Source: Roseobacter sp. SK209-2-6 (lineage in GTDB: Bacteria > Pseudomonadota > Alphaproteobacteria > Rhodobacterales > Rhodobacteraceae). Taken from it: a DNA stretch of 64,000 nt. The translations under genes were made by a program, and so were the position numbers. Where the stretch lies: NCBI RefSeq assembly GCF_000169455.1, contig NZ_AAYC01000008.1, forward strand, positions 62,001-126,000. Direction: 5' to 3'. Shown here piece after piece: positions 9,123-17,998 of this stretch. How positions within the stretch are numbered: the first letter of the stretch is position 1; the number at the start of each line of letters is the position of its first letter. The notes under the pieces were generated by a model. It saw nothing but the letters and a program-made list of their open reading frames with translations, was not told the DNA's origin and searched no databases.

Positions 9123-9243
9123 TACACAGGCATACGCTAGCAGTGGGGCGCAGCCCCTTCAAGCCGCATTCACGACCGATAATGGCGTTTTTACCCACCT
9201 AGTTTTCCACGCCCAGGCAAAAGGCTAGAACCAACGCTCCGGG

Positions 9244-10701
9244 TCAGAACAGATTGAAATACTCTGCCTGCTCCCACTCACTGACAGTGTCCAGATAGCG
9301 TTCCCATTCAAACCGTTTGAGCGTTGAAAGGTAGGTGACGAAGTGCTCTCCCAGGCTGTCCCGGTAAAGATCCGAAGCATCAAAGGCCGCCAGAGCCTGC
9401 CCCAATGACCGGGGCAAACGCGCGGCATTGTCCTGATAGGGTGAAACCGTTGGCTCTGGCGCTTGCAACTCCGCCTCCATCCCTGCAACACCCGCAAAGA
9501 TCTGCGCAGCCAGCGCAAAATAGGGGTTGGCGGAACTGTCCGGCGCCCGGTTTTCAATCCGGCTGGCCGGATCGCCAGATTTAATCAAGGCCCGCAGCAT
9601 GGCCCCTCGGTTATCGCGCCCCCATTGGATGCGGTTCGGGGCGAGCTGAAAGGGCAAATAGCGTTTATAGCTGTTCACAGTGGGTGCAATCATCAATGAT
9701 GAAGCCGCTGCGTGGTGCAACAACCCAGCAATCCAACCAGAGGCCTCCGGGCTAAGCGTGCCATCCGGCAAGGGTTCAAACAGATTGCGCCCCGATGACA
9801 TGTCGACCAGTGATTGGTGCAGATGCCAGCCATTGGCCATCGCGTTTTCCAATCTAGGTTTGGCCATAAAGCTGGCATGAAACCCTTCCCGCGCGCAGAC
9901 TTCTTTGACCATGGTGCGGAACATCACCATGGCATCCGCTTGCTGCATTGCGGGCAGTGGTGCAAAGGTGAACTCAACCTGGCTGGGCCCCATCTCAATC
10001 TCGACAGAACGGACCTGCAAACCGAGCCCCTGTGCGTTGCGGCGCAACCGATCCAGGATTTCTTCACATTCGGCATAGCGGGTCTCTGTCAGGTACTGAT
10101 ACCCTTGTGACAGGTTCCGGGTCTCAACCGGCGCACCTGGCATGGCGCTTTGGGCATGCCCCCTGGCCCCATCCAGACGTTCAAAAATCTGAAACTCCAC
10201 CTCCAACCCAAAGATGGCTTGCTGCCCCCTGAGAGCCAATCGCTCCTCAGCGCGCCGCAGCACCTCGGTTGACGAGAAAGCAATAGGTCTTCCATCAGCA
10301 TAGGCCGCATCACAGAGGATCCAAGCTGAATGCGGCGACCAGGGAAGAATACGAAAACTCTCCGGCCGCGGCACCAACAGCACATCTCCCGCACCGGTCA
10401 TGGGCTCAAACCCATCGACCGAGGCCTCCTGAGCCTCCCAAACAGGAAAGGCCGTACGGTGAGAGGTGTCCTTTAGCAAAAGCGTAGAAGGAACATTGAG
10501 GCCAGATTTGAACAGGCTGGCACTGGCTTCGGCGGTCAGCGTTTTACCGCGCAAAAGCCCGTGCTGATCCGCAAAAAGCACGCGCAGAGTTTCAACGTCC
10601 TTAGCCTCAATCTCAGCCAGCACCTCTTGCGCCCTATCCAGCGCTTCGGCTTTCAAGAGGCCCATCTCCGCCAACCTGCCACCCGCAAGATTGTCCACCA
10701 T
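9244..10701 (-). CDS. Glutamine synthetase family protein (gamma-glutamyl-amine ligase type)
   Basis: A 485-residue ATP-dependent ligase of the glutamine synthetase fold. Visible active-site segments are GLEVEFQIF, EIEMGPSQVEFTF (metal-binding Glu), NGWHLHQSL (conserved His), NRIQWGRDN and RIENRAPDSSANPYFALAA near the C-terminus. The divergent N-terminus and overall length fit PuuA/GlnT-like enzymes that glutamylate amines, rather than housekeeping GlnA. The start at 10701 has GGGAGG at ideal spacing; upstream ATGs lack this. It begins 56 bases after the Rieske oxygenase gene on the same strand, so the two are probably co-transcribed. The amine substrate is unknown; an aromatic amine is possible given the neighbour (inference). 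Confidence 0.85.
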   Translation of the reverse strand: MVDNLAGGRLAEMGLLKAEALDRAQEVLAEIEAKDVETLRVLFADQHGLLRGKTLTAEASASLFKSGLNVPSTLLLKDTSHRTAFPVWEAQEASVDGFEPMTGAGDVLLVPRPESFRILPWSPHSAWILCDAAYADGRPIAFSSTEVLRRAEERLALRGQQAIFGLEVEFQIFERLDGARGHAQSAMPGAPVETRNLSQGYQYLTETRYAECEEILDRLRRNAQGLGLQVRSVEIEMGPSQVEFTFAPLPAMQQADAMVMFRTMVKEVCAREGFHASFMAKPRLENAMANGWHLHQSLVDMSSGRNLFEPLPDGTLSPEASGWIAGLLHHAAASSLMIAPTVNSYKRYLPFQLAPNRIQWGRDNRGAMLRALIKSGDPASRIENRAPDSSANPYFALAAQIFAGVAGMEAELQAPEPTVSPYQDNAARLPRSLGQALAAFDASDLYRDSLGEHFVTYLSTLKRFEWERYLDTVSEWEQAEYFNLF

Positions 10702-10757
10702 TTGCTGCCTCCCGTTTTCAGAGGAAAGAAACCTCTGATCCATCCGCTTGTCCAGTG

Positions 10758-12074
10758 TCAGATATCTGCGTCCCAGGGACAATCGCTGCGACGTTTCTGA
10801 TCCCCTGCCTTGGCGCTGCCAAGCCAGTCGCCATCCTTGGCAATTGTGTCATTTGAGAGAGGGCCTGCAATGCTTGCGATATTCTCCTCACACCACATGG
10901 GCAACTCCTCCTCGCGCCCTGCCTTTACGGCCGTAATGGCAGCGCGCAATTGGCGGCGATAGCGAATGATTGCCGCATCGGTTTTGCCCAGATGCTCTTG
11001 GGTTCGATCCTGGATCGCACCCATGCTCTCGACCGCCCATTGGTCATGCACATTGATGTCCAACCCCATGCCCGTATAGGTCTCTTTTGCCTGCTCCTCT
11101 GGATCAAACCCATAGTTGTTATGAGCACCTTTGAGAGGTGCATAATCTGGCAGGCTATGCTCCTTCAGGCGCTGCTCGCGCATCAGCTGCTTATCCACAG
11201 GATTGTCGAAACTGGTGAACATCGCATACCAGTAGCAATTTTCATCGTCGATTGGCACGTGCCATTGGGTAATCGTCATCTCTCGCGACATCGGAATGCA
11301 GATGGCGCCGGGGAAAATCTGATTGGTGATGCGCACATGGGTGCGCCCATCCTCCAGGTGGCGCAAAGCTGTGATCCGAAGGCCATGCGGCGCGTCTTCT
11401 GCCAGAATCTCCGGGCGCGGATATTCCCGCAAGAGCTGCGTCATGGGGATTTCCGTATCTGCAGCCGTGTCACGAAACTGCTTTCCATAGGCTTCTGCCG
11501 GGTCCTCATCCTGCAGGAAACGATGCAGGAAGGAGGCATGCGCAGGATCGATGCCGACCTCCATCGCTTGCAACCAATTGCACCGCCAAAGCCCCTTAAA
11601 GGCGAAAACATGGCTGTCGGGAGCGCGAAAACAATCAAAGGCAGGGAACTCGGGCGGTTCACCCGGTCCTAGATAGGCCCAAATGATGCCGTTCTTCTCT
11701 TGCACCGGATATGAGACCGCCTTGATCTGCTCATGCATACGGCTGTCTTCTGGCTCTCCAGGTTGCTCCACACATTGGCCCGAGCGGTCGAAATGCCACC
11801 CGTGAAAGGGGCAGCGCAGCCCGTTGTCCTCCAATCGGCCAAAACACATGTCGGCCCCACGATGCGGGCAATGCCGCCCGATAAGGCCCAACTCCCCTGA
11901 AGCATTGCGAAACAGCACAAGATCTTCGCCCAGCAGGCGCACTGGGACCACCGGGCGTGGTCCCTCCAGCTCATCCAAAAGAGCAGCAGGTTGCCAATAG
12001 CGTCGCAACACTTCTCCGGCGTCACTCCCACGCCCTACCCGGGTCAAACTGTCGTTCAATTCTTGGCTAATCAT
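10758..12074 (-). CDS. Rieske non-haem iron oxygenase, phthalate 4,5-dioxygenase-like alpha subunit
   Basis: A 438-residue terminal oxygenase. The Rieske [2Fe-2S] ligands are Cys69, His71, Cys88 and His91 (HCPHRGADMCFG and RCPFHGWHF). The mononuclear iron site is the N-x-x-Q-x-x-E-x-x-D176-x-x-H179-x4-H184 pattern in NWLQAMEVGIDPAHASFLHR. The layout and C-terminus resemble homomeric phthalate 4,5-dioxygenase-type oxygenases acting on substituted aromatic acids or ethers. No reductase or ferredoxin gene is nearby, so electrons must come from a partner encoded elsewhere. The start at 12074 has GGGAGCGA upstream. It is divergent from an IclR regulator, which probably controls it and the GS-like gene. 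Confidence 0.88.
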   Translation of the reverse strand: MISQELNDSLTRVGRGSDAGEVLRRYWQPAALLDELEGPRPVVPVRLLGEDLVLFRNASGELGLIGRHCPHRGADMCFGRLEDNGLRCPFHGWHFDRSGQCVEQPGEPEDSRMHEQIKAVSYPVQEKNGIIWAYLGPGEPPEFPAFDCFRAPDSHVFAFKGLWRCNWLQAMEVGIDPAHASFLHRFLQDEDPAEAYGKQFRDTAADTEIPMTQLLREYPRPEILAEDAPHGLRITALRHLEDGRTHVRITNQIFPGAICIPMSREMTITQWHVPIDDENCYWYAMFTSFDNPVDKQLMREQRLKEHSLPDYAPLKGAHNNYGFDPEEQAKETYTGMGLDINVHDQWAVESMGAIQDRTQEHLGKTDAAIIRYRRQLRAAITAVKAGREEELPMWCEENIASIAGPLSNDTIAKDGDWLGSAKAGDQKRRSDCPWDADI

Positions 12075-12108
12075 CGCTCGCTCCCAATCAAAGTGACCTG
12101 ACGACATA

Positions 12109-12150
12109 TTTAGTAAGTACGCTTGACATAAGTTCGATTTACGTACTAAA
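12109..12150. promoter_or_regulatory. Inverted repeat in the Rieske/IclR divergent promoter region
   Basis: TTTAGTA at 12109-12115 is mirrored by TACTAAA at 12144-12150, each extended by a GTAC core nearby. The region is AT-rich and lies between the divergent oxygenase and IclR genes, where an IclR-type operator is expected. Assigning it to the regulator is inference. Confidence 0.45.
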
Positions 12151-12242
12151 CATGTTAAATACGACCAAATGTTGTGGTGCGTGCCGGTCCTTGTCAAGAC
12201 CAACAGATTTTAAGTTCCAAGTTTCGCGGGGGCGGCAACTTT

Positions 12243-13019
12243 ATGAGTACTACAGAACAAGATCGAAACATCTCTTCCAGTTTCGCCAAGGGTTTGGCCG
12301 TCTTGGCCGTTTTTGATGCTGCAACACCTTCTATGACCCTGGCAGAGATTGCCCGGCGTACCGGGCAAGATCGCGCCACCGCAAGGCGCGGCGCCTTGAC
12401 CTTGGTGCAGGCAGGTTATCTGCGCCAACAAGGTAGAATGCTCTCTCTGACTCCCAGGGTATTGGCGCTGGCTGGTGGTTTCTTGCAGGCCAACCAATTT
12501 GGGCGCAGGGTTCAACCGGTTTTAAACCAGCACGCCGCCAAGCTGGAAACCGAAGTCACTCTTGCCACGCTTGACCAAGGGCGTGTTCTGCTGCTGGCGC
12601 AATCCACCACAGAACGTGGCATAGTCACCTATGGCTTCACCGCCGGAGCCCATATCCCCCTTGCCCATACCAGCCTGGGTCGGATGTTGCTTGCCTGTCT
12701 GCCCAACGAAGACGCGGAACGCGCTATTATCCAGGCTGATATTCCAAAGCACACCGAGCAATCGCTGACCCGGCCGGAAGCGATTCTGGAGCAGATTGAC
12801 GCGGCCCGCAGCCAAGGGTTTTCTGTTACCGATAGTGAGTTTGAGCCAGGCATCATTGGCTATGCAGTTCCGGTATCACGCCCCGATCAAACGCCTGTTG
12901 TCGTTGGCAGCTCTGCCCCGCGTGGCATCGATGCCGGTCGCGCTTCGCAGCGCCTCTTGCAGGGTCTACAGGTCTGCGCGGCGGAGTTGCGACAAACCGA
13001 AGCCGTGAACGACCTATAA
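12243..13019 (+). CDS. IclR-family transcriptional regulator
   Basis: A 258-residue regulator. Residues about 10-75 form the winged helix-turn-helix (FAKGLAVLAVFD, LAEIARRTGQDRATARRGALTLVQAGYL), followed by the IclR effector domain (LEVTLATLD-like region, IPLAHTSLGRMLLA, SDSEFEPGIIGYAVPV). The PobR/PcaR-like N-terminus, in which a KGLAVL motif precedes the HTH, is typical of regulators of aromatic-acid catabolism. The nearest target is the divergent Rieske oxygenase operon. The ureidoglycine aminohydrolase gene downstream is also possible, since AllR of the allantoin pathway is an IclR protein too. The ATG at 12243 has only a weak G-rich site upstream. Confidence 0.87.
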   Translation: MSTTEQDRNISSSFAKGLAVLAVFDAATPSMTLAEIARRTGQDRATARRGALTLVQAGYLRQQGRMLSLTPRVLALAGGFLQANQFGRRVQPVLNQHAAKLETEVTLATLDQGRVLLLAQSTTERGIVTYGFTAGAHIPLAHTSLGRMLLACLPNEDAERAIIQADIPKHTEQSLTRPEAILEQIDAARSQGFSVTDSEFEPGIIGYAVPVSRPDQTPVVVGSSAPRGIDAGRASQRLLQGLQVCAAELRQTEAVNDL

Positions 13020-13057
13020 CCTCTATCCATTTACAATAACTCGAAATTTCCCCCTCT

Positions 13058-13082
13058 GCATCCTGGGTCATTTCCAGGATGC
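13058..13082. terminator. Hairpin after the IclR gene
   Basis: The arms GCATCCTGG and CCAGGATGC form a perfect 9-bp stem with a seven-base loop 39 bases after the stop codon. No T run follows. The rest of 13020-13346 holds a striking poly-pyrimidine then poly-A tract (13135-13164) and no credible gene; it should contain the promoter of the next gene. Confidence 0.5.
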
Positions 13083-13346
13083 CTTAAGGTGCTGCAGGCC
13101 TGTGCCCCACGGCAGGGAAGGGAGAAAGTAAGACCTCCCCCTTTTTTCAAAAAAAACAAAAAAATGCTATTCCCTCGGGGCTGCTTGGAGCCAAGTCCCA
13201 GCAAGCGCATATTTGTCCTGACCCTCCCAGGCAGCATTCGGTGGGGCTACCGCTCTTGCGGATCGCACACTCCGGATGCTGCCTATTCGAACAAAGGCTT
13301 CTTTTTGGGCAATCTCCCAAACCCGGGCCGTATCAAAGGAAAAAAC

Positions 13347-14171
13347 ATGAGCGCAGGCAGCTACTTCACCCCTAAGGGAGGACTTCCGGGACAGGAGCAA
13401 TTGCTGACCGGCCGCGCGGTATTCACGGACGCCTATGCCGTTATCCCACAGGGGACAATGCAGGATATCGTGACCTCCTTTTTGCCCGGATGGACCGGCA
13501 TGCGCATGTGGGTGCTGGCACGCCCTCTAAGTGGTTTTGCCGAGACCTTCTCGCAATACATCGTCGAGTTGCAGCCCGGTGGAGGCTCTGAAACTCCTGA
13601 GAGCGATGCAGAGGCTCAGGGCAGCCTCTTTGTGACCGAAGGCCAGGTCACGCTGGTTCTAGAAGGCCAGGAACACATTCTGCAAGAAGGCGGATTTGCC
13701 TACATACCTGCCGGAAGCACCTGGTCTCTGCGCAATCTGACGGGCAGCCAAGCGGTCTTCCACTGGATTCGCAAGCGCTGGCAGCCGGCACCGGGGATGG
13801 ACAAGCCCAAGGCCTTTACTGCCAATGAGCGCGACATCACACCAAATGCAATGGTCGGCACGGACGGCCGCTGGGCCACCACCCGCTTTATGGATCCAGA
13901 AGATCTGTCCCACGACATGCATGTGACGATTGTCACCTTTGAGCCCGGCGGCGTCATTCCCTTTGCTGAGACCCATGTCATGGAACATGGTCTCTATGTG
14001 CTTGAGGGCAAGGCTGTGTACCGCCTCAATCAGGACTGGGTTGAAGTGGAAGCCGGCGACTTCATGTGGTTGCGTGCCTTCTGCCCCCAGGCTTGCTATG
14101 CCGGCGGGCCGGGCCGTTTCCGCTATCTGCTTTATAAAGATGTGAACCGGCACATGCCTCTGCACCTCTGA
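13347..14171 (+). CDS. (S)-ureidoglycine aminohydrolase, bicupin
   Basis: A 274-residue manganese enzyme of two cupin domains that removes ammonia from ureidoglycine to give (S)-ureidoglycolate, in the cytoplasm. The first cupin shows PGGGSETPESDAEAQGSLFV and YIPAGSTWSLRN. The second contains the metal-binding stretch ETHVMEHGLYVLEGKAVYRL and a terminal AGDFMWLRAFCPQACYAGG that forms the substrate pocket. The length and the phrases TMQDIVTSFLPGW and MRMWVLARPL are characteristic of the family. The start at 13347 has AAAGGA upstream. It supplies the substrate of the AllA enzyme encoded at 17507-17998. Confidence 0.9.
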   Translation: MSAGSYFTPKGGLPGQEQLLTGRAVFTDAYAVIPQGTMQDIVTSFLPGWTGMRMWVLARPLSGFAETFSQYIVELQPGGGSETPESDAEAQGSLFVTEGQVTLVLEGQEHILQEGGFAYIPAGSTWSLRNLTGSQAVFHWIRKRWQPAPGMDKPKAFTANERDITPNAMVGTDGRWATTRFMDPEDLSHDMHVTIVTFEPGGVIPFAETHVMEHGLYVLEGKAVYRLNQDWVEVEAGDFMWLRAFCPQACYAGGPGRFRYLLYKDVNRHMPLHL

Positions 14172-14322
14172 CCGCAGCCTCAACAGGGGTAAGTCTGGCT
14201 GTTCTGCCCTTACTAGACACCAATCTGCCGCTTTCCACGCCAGCGCTGGCGGGGAAGGGCGTTGCAAAGACCCGCGAAGACGCTAGGCTGCAGCCATGTT
14301 TCCGGATTATGGAGTCTGTGCA

Positions 14323-14652
14323 ATGAAACCCTCTGTCCCGACCGCCGTTTTTTTGCTGAGCCTGCTGGCAGTTATGCCCCCTATGGCCGGTGCTGCGAAA
14401 ACAGTTGAAATCAAAGCTGTCACGGTCTTTGAGCGGGTCTGGCATGTGAGGGGTTCAGAGGTTTTTCCAGGCTACCATCAGGCGACACGTCAGAATGCAG
14501 AACTACTGCCATTCCGTGGGCCTCCCATCCTCTCAGCCAAGCAGGCCACGCGCGCCTTTCGCGCAGCTACCGGCTGTCGCGTCAAATTGGATACGCTCAT
14601 CCGAACAATTTCTGGCAGCTATCATGCCGTTTTGATCTGCCCATCTCGCTGA
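14323..14652 (+). CDS. Small secreted hypothetical protein
   Basis: A 109-residue protein with a clear signal peptide (FLLSLLAVMPPMAGAA, cleavage expected near residue 25). The mature part has two cysteines-poor blocks, VFERVWHVRGSEVFPGYHQ and AFRAATGCRVKLDTLIRTISGSYHAVLIC. The end contains two Cys residues about thirty apart that could form a disulfide in the periplasm. I do not recognise the family. GGAG lies eight bases before the ATG at 14323. It sits between the ureidoglycine aminohydrolase and GAPDH genes on the same strand, without obvious functional linkage. Confidence 0.6.
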   Translation: MKPSVPTAVFLLSLLAVMPPMAGAAKTVEIKAVTVFERVWHVRGSEVFPGYHQATRQNAELLPFRGPPILSAKQATRAFRAATGCRVKLDTLIRTISGSYHAVLICPSR

Positions 14653-14726
14653 ATTAAGAGCGAAATTTCCTCATTTCTTGCTGCCCGAGCTGCTCCTGCA
14701 CCGTGGCTTTTGGAGACCTGACAGTC

Positions 14727-15710
14727 ATGAAAATCGCTATCAATGGTTTTGGCCGCATCGGCCGTGCAATTCTGCGCCAGATCCTGACCACCCCGCGCGG
14801 AGAGGGCATCGAAGTTGCCCTGATCAATGACATCGCGGAACTGGAGATGTGCGCCTATCTGTTTCAATACGACAGCACCTTTGGCCCCTTTCCGCACGAA
14901 GCCTCACACGAGGGCAAAGCGCTGCATGTGCTGGGGCGGAGTATTCCCATGCACCATGCGGCCAACCTCACTGAAGTGGATCTCAGCGGCGTTGACGTGG
15001 TGCTGGAATGCACCGGCATCGCCCGCACCTCCGATGTGGCAGAGCGGGGATTGCAAGCCGGGGCCGGGAAAGTACTGATTTCGGGGCCTTCGCCAGCGGC
15101 AGAACTAACTCTGGTTCTTGGGGTAAACGATGCAGAACTCGGCGCAGAACGGATTGTCTCCAACGCCTCCTGCACCACCAACGGCCTGGCCCCCCTGGTC
15201 AAACTTGTGGATCAGATCGCGGGCATCGAAAGCGCCCATATGACCACGATCCACTGCTATACCAACTCACAGCCGATGGTCGACGCGCCACGCGGAGATT
15301 TTGCCCGGTCCCGCGCCGGCGCACTCTCGATGGTGCCTACAACCTCTTCGGCGACACATCTGATTGACGAGGTATTGCCGCATCTCAAAGGCCGGATCAG
15401 CGGGGCCGCCGTGCGGGTGCCAACCGCCAGCGTGTCGGCCGTGGATCTGGTTGCGCAGTTGCGCCAAGAGATTACCGCCGATGGTTTTGCGCAAGCGCTT
15501 CGTCAAGGGGTCGGTGCGTCAGAGGTCCTGGGCTGGACCGATCTCCCGCTGGTCTCCTCCGATATGCGATCGCGCCCAGAATCTCTGGTAATAGCCGGCC
15601 CGGAATTCCGGCTCTGCGGGCCCCGGCAAGTCCGGATTTTCGGCTGGTATGATAACGAATGGGGTTTCTCCGCCCGAATGCTAGATGTCGCCCGGAAGAT
15701 GGCGCAGTAG
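14727..15710 (+). CDS. gap: Glyceraldehyde-3-phosphate dehydrogenase, type I
   Basis: A 327-residue NAD-dependent enzyme that oxidises and phosphorylates glyceraldehyde 3-phosphate. It shows the dinucleotide-binding start KIAINGFGRIGRAIL, the catalytic cysteine in SNASCTTNGLAPL, a conserved HCYTNSQ (His), MVPTTSSATHLI, RVPTASVS and the C-terminal WYDNEWGFSARMLD. The length is normal and the active site looks complete. The start at 14727 keeps the canonical N-terminus; GGAG is 11 bases upstream. It lies inside the purine-catabolism cluster without an obvious link and is convergent with the permease gene. It may be an accessory copy; whether it is the only gap gene of the genome cannot be seen here. 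Confidence 0.93.
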   Translation: MKIAINGFGRIGRAILRQILTTPRGEGIEVALINDIAELEMCAYLFQYDSTFGPFPHEASHEGKALHVLGRSIPMHHAANLTEVDLSGVDVVLECTGIARTSDVAERGLQAGAGKVLISGPSPAAELTLVLGVNDAELGAERIVSNASCTTNGLAPLVKLVDQIAGIESAHMTTIHCYTNSQPMVDAPRGDFARSRAGALSMVPTTSSATHLIDEVLPHLKGRISGAAVRVPTASVSAVDLVAQLRQEITADGFAQALRQGVGASEVLGWTDLPLVSSDMRSRPESLVIAGPEFRLCGPRQVRIFGWYDNEWGFSARMLDVARKMAQ

Positions 15711-15742
15711 CTTCCCCTTCCTAGCCGACCACCAGCACAACA

Positions 15743-15817
15743 GGGGCTCCCGCCCGTCGTTGCTGCAGCAAAACTGCAGCCCTCCCGTTGGGCCGGGCGC
15801 CGTGCTGCGCACGGCGC
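15743..15817 (-). repeat. Dispersed palindromic intergenic repeat, copy 1
   Basis: Read on the minus strand: a GCGCCG/CGGCGC hairpin, then CCCGGCCCAACGGG, a variable stretch, and GGGCGGGAGCCCC. The same order appears in copies 2 and 3. With copy 2 it forms a large inverted repeat between the convergent gap and permease genes. Confidence 0.7.
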
Positions 15818-15877
15818 TGGCTGCTCTCAAAGGGCGGCCGACAGCGTAAATCTCTTCGGGACTTCGCAATAAGAAAA

Positions 15878-15954
15878 GCGCCGCGCAAAGCGCGGCGCCG
15901 GGCCCAACGGGTCTTGGGCAATCTTTGATTGTCTTGGACCGGGCGGGAGCCCCC
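15878..15954 (+). repeat. Dispersed palindromic intergenic repeat, copy 2 (also terminator for the permease gene)
   Basis: GCGCCGCG-CAAA-GCGCGGCGC hairpin, then GGGCCCAACGGG, then GGGCGGGAGCCCC. The outer 14 bases are the exact reverse complement of copy 1. On the minus strand the GC hairpin is followed by TTTTCTT, so it also makes a good factor-independent terminator for the permease gene. Confidence 0.75.
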
Positions 15955-15964
15955 GCCCTTGACC

Positions 15965-17428
15965 TTATTCTCCAGGCAGGCTGCCTGACCCGTGACCTGC
16001 ATGCCCGCCAGAGACTTCATCAGTGGCTTCCGCAGCCAGCTCTTCCGGCAGGATCAGATTCAGCACAATGGCAATCAGTGCCGCCGGGAGAATGCCTGAA
16101 GCCGCCAGGATACGCAGGGTATCCGGCAAATACTGCAGCGCATTCGGCGAACCCGGCTTGAGGTTCATCACCTCCAGCTGCAGGCCGAACCCAATTGACA
16201 GGGCAATCGCAAAAATCACCATGTTACGGCGATTCCAGACCACATCAGACAACATCGAGACTCCGGCGGAAACCACCATGCCGAACATCACGATCACACC
16301 GCCGCCCAGTACCTCAATCGGGATGGTGCGGATCACCGCGCCAACCTTGGGAATCAAGCCGCAGATGATCAGGAAGATGGCGCCAATGGTCACCACATGA
16401 CGGCTCATCACACCAGTCATGGCAATCAGGCCCACGTTCTGGCTGAAGGAGGTATTGGGCAGCCCTCCGAACAGACCCGCAACGGCGGTGCCGACACCAT
16501 CGGCATAGGTTGCGCCCTGGATCTCCTTATCGGTGGCCTCACGGCCCGCGCCGCCTTTGGTGATGCCGCTGACGTCGCCCACGGTCTCGACCGCGCTGAC
16601 AAAGGACATCAGGCAGAAGCCGATAACCGCAGCCGTGGTGATCTCAATCCCGTATTTGAACGGGTTTGGCAGGCCAAAGGCGGCTGCACGGCTCCAGCTC
16701 TGACCAATGCCTTCCAAGGTCACGAGGCCAAAAAACATCGCATAAACGTAACCAATCAGGATGCCAATCAGCACCGCCGAAACCGACAACATGCCACGGG
16801 CAAAGAATTTGAGCCCCAGAGTCGAGAAGATCACCACCAGTGCCACCGACCAGTTCAAAAGGCTGCCGTATTCCGCTTTGCCGAATGCCTTGGCAGGCAC
16901 GCCGCCCGCTGCGTATTCGATGCCGACCCGCACCAGATAGAGACCTATCATCATGACCACCAATCCGGTTACCAGCGGTGGTAAGGCAAAACGGATACGG
17001 CCAATGATGGTGCCAAGCGCCGCATGGAACAGACCACCAATCAAGACGCCGCCAAATATCACCGGCAGAGCCTCGGGGCCTTTGCCCGCAACCAGCGGGA
17101 TCATGATTGGGATAAAGGCAAAACTAGTGCCTTGCACAATCGGCAACCGGGCACCGACGGGCCCCATGCCGATAGACTGAAACAGCGTTGCGATACCGGC
17201 AAACAGCATCGACATCTGGATCAGATAGCTCATATCCGGGAAGCCCTGGGCGCCGGCATCAGAGCCAAAACCAAAGCCGGCAGCGCCCGAAATAATGATG
17301 GCAGGGGTGATGTTTGAAACAAACATCGCCAGCACATGCTGGATGCCGAGAGGCACCGCCTGCATAAGCGGCGGTGTATAATTAGGATCGCGCAGCTGCT
17401 GCGGCGTCCCGATGGAAGTGTCAGCCAT
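15965..17428 (-). CDS. NCS2-family purine (urate/xanthine) permease
   Basis: A 487-residue inner-membrane protein with about 14 hydrophobic segments of the nucleobase:cation symporter-2 family. Signature regions are GIQHVLAMFVSNITPAII near the start, PIVQGTSFAFIPIM, the substrate-site stretch SAVETVGDVSGITKGG (conserved Glu), and the family motif GLFGGLPNTSFSQNVGLIAMTGVMSRHV. In this context urate or xanthine is the likely substrate. The start at 17428 has AGGAGA about ten bases upstream; an ATG at 17452 is possible but less well supported. It ends a minus-strand unit with allA and puuE, with the terminator in repeat copy 2 downstream. Confidence 0.92.
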   Translation of the reverse strand: MADTSIGTPQQLRDPNYTPPLMQAVPLGIQHVLAMFVSNITPAIIISGAAGFGFGSDAGAQGFPDMSYLIQMSMLFAGIATLFQSIGMGPVGARLPIVQGTSFAFIPIMIPLVAGKGPEALPVIFGGVLIGGLFHAALGTIIGRIRFALPPLVTGLVVMMIGLYLVRVGIEYAAGGVPAKAFGKAEYGSLLNWSVALVVIFSTLGLKFFARGMLSVSAVLIGILIGYVYAMFFGLVTLEGIGQSWSRAAAFGLPNPFKYGIEITTAAVIGFCLMSFVSAVETVGDVSGITKGGAGREATDKEIQGATYADGVGTAVAGLFGGLPNTSFSQNVGLIAMTGVMSRHVVTIGAIFLIICGLIPKVGAVIRTIPIEVLGGGVIVMFGMVVSAGVSMLSDVVWNRRNMVIFAIALSIGFGLQLEVMNLKPGSPNALQYLPDTLRILAASGILPAALIAIVLNLILPEELAAEATDEVSGGHAGHGSGSLPGE

Positions 17429-17506
17429 GTCTTCATCTCTCCTGTCAGTCATGGGGGTCTTGCTGCCTCTTTTGGCGGGCAGCTTCACTTGGGTGCGGCT
17501 CCAGCG

Positions 17507-17998
17507 TCAGCCGGAGACCACGGTAAAGGGGGTCTTGAACCAGTGTTCTTCGAGGTTCGGGGTGCTACCGATGCGGTCGACAACGATGTATTGTCCCGGC
17601 GCGCCCATGGGGGCTAGGACGCCGTGCCAGCAGCCCCGGTGCAGATTGATGCTCTGGCCTGGCTGGCTCAGGAAAGCCCTGAGATTTGCAGGGGCGCCAG
17701 CTTCATCCTCCGCGACCACAACCAGCATCGGCACGCCGTTCAGCGGCACAAAGGCCTGGCTGCCCTCAGGATGCCGCTCGACCATATCAACTTTATGCGG
17801 GAAGTGCCGCGCCTTGGCATCGAACAGGCTGATGCCCGCACGCCCCTCGGGCCCGAAATCAAGCCGCGCCCGGTCATGGTGGCGCCCGCACATGCCCTGA
17901 TTGATGATCTTGTCCGGCGCGCCAGAGACCTCGATGACCTCGCCATAGGGGGCAAAGGCTTCGGCGGTCAGGGGTTCAGCGGTCAGCTGCAGGCTCAT
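17507..17998 (-). CDS. allA: Ureidoglycolate lyase
   Basis: A 163-residue cupin-like enzyme that splits ureidoglycolate into glyoxylate and urea. Family patterns are PLTAEAFAPYGEVIE at the start, NQGMCGRHHDRARLDF, RHPEGSQAFVPLNGVPMLVVVA and the C-terminal LHRGCWHGVLAPMGAPGQYIVVDRIG. The start codon overlaps the stop of the upstream puuE gene by ATGA, so translation is coupled. The permease gene follows 78 bases later. It completes the carbon end of the purine pathway in this cluster. Confidence 0.93.
   Translation of the reverse strand: MSLQLTAEPLTAEAFAPYGEVIEVSGAPDKIINQGMCGRHHDRARLDFGPEGRAGISLFDAKARHFPHKVDMVERHPEGSQAFVPLNGVPMLVVVAEDEAGAPANLRAFLSQPGQSINLHRGCWHGVLAPMGAPGQYIVVDRIGSTPNLEEHWFKTPFTVVSG

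Noticed and set aside
13089-13346. Extension of the ureidoglycine aminohydrolase frame into the A/T-tract region
   Set aside because: The extra residues are low-complexity (poly-Lys and Phe runs) and lack similarity; AAAGGA marks the start at 13347.
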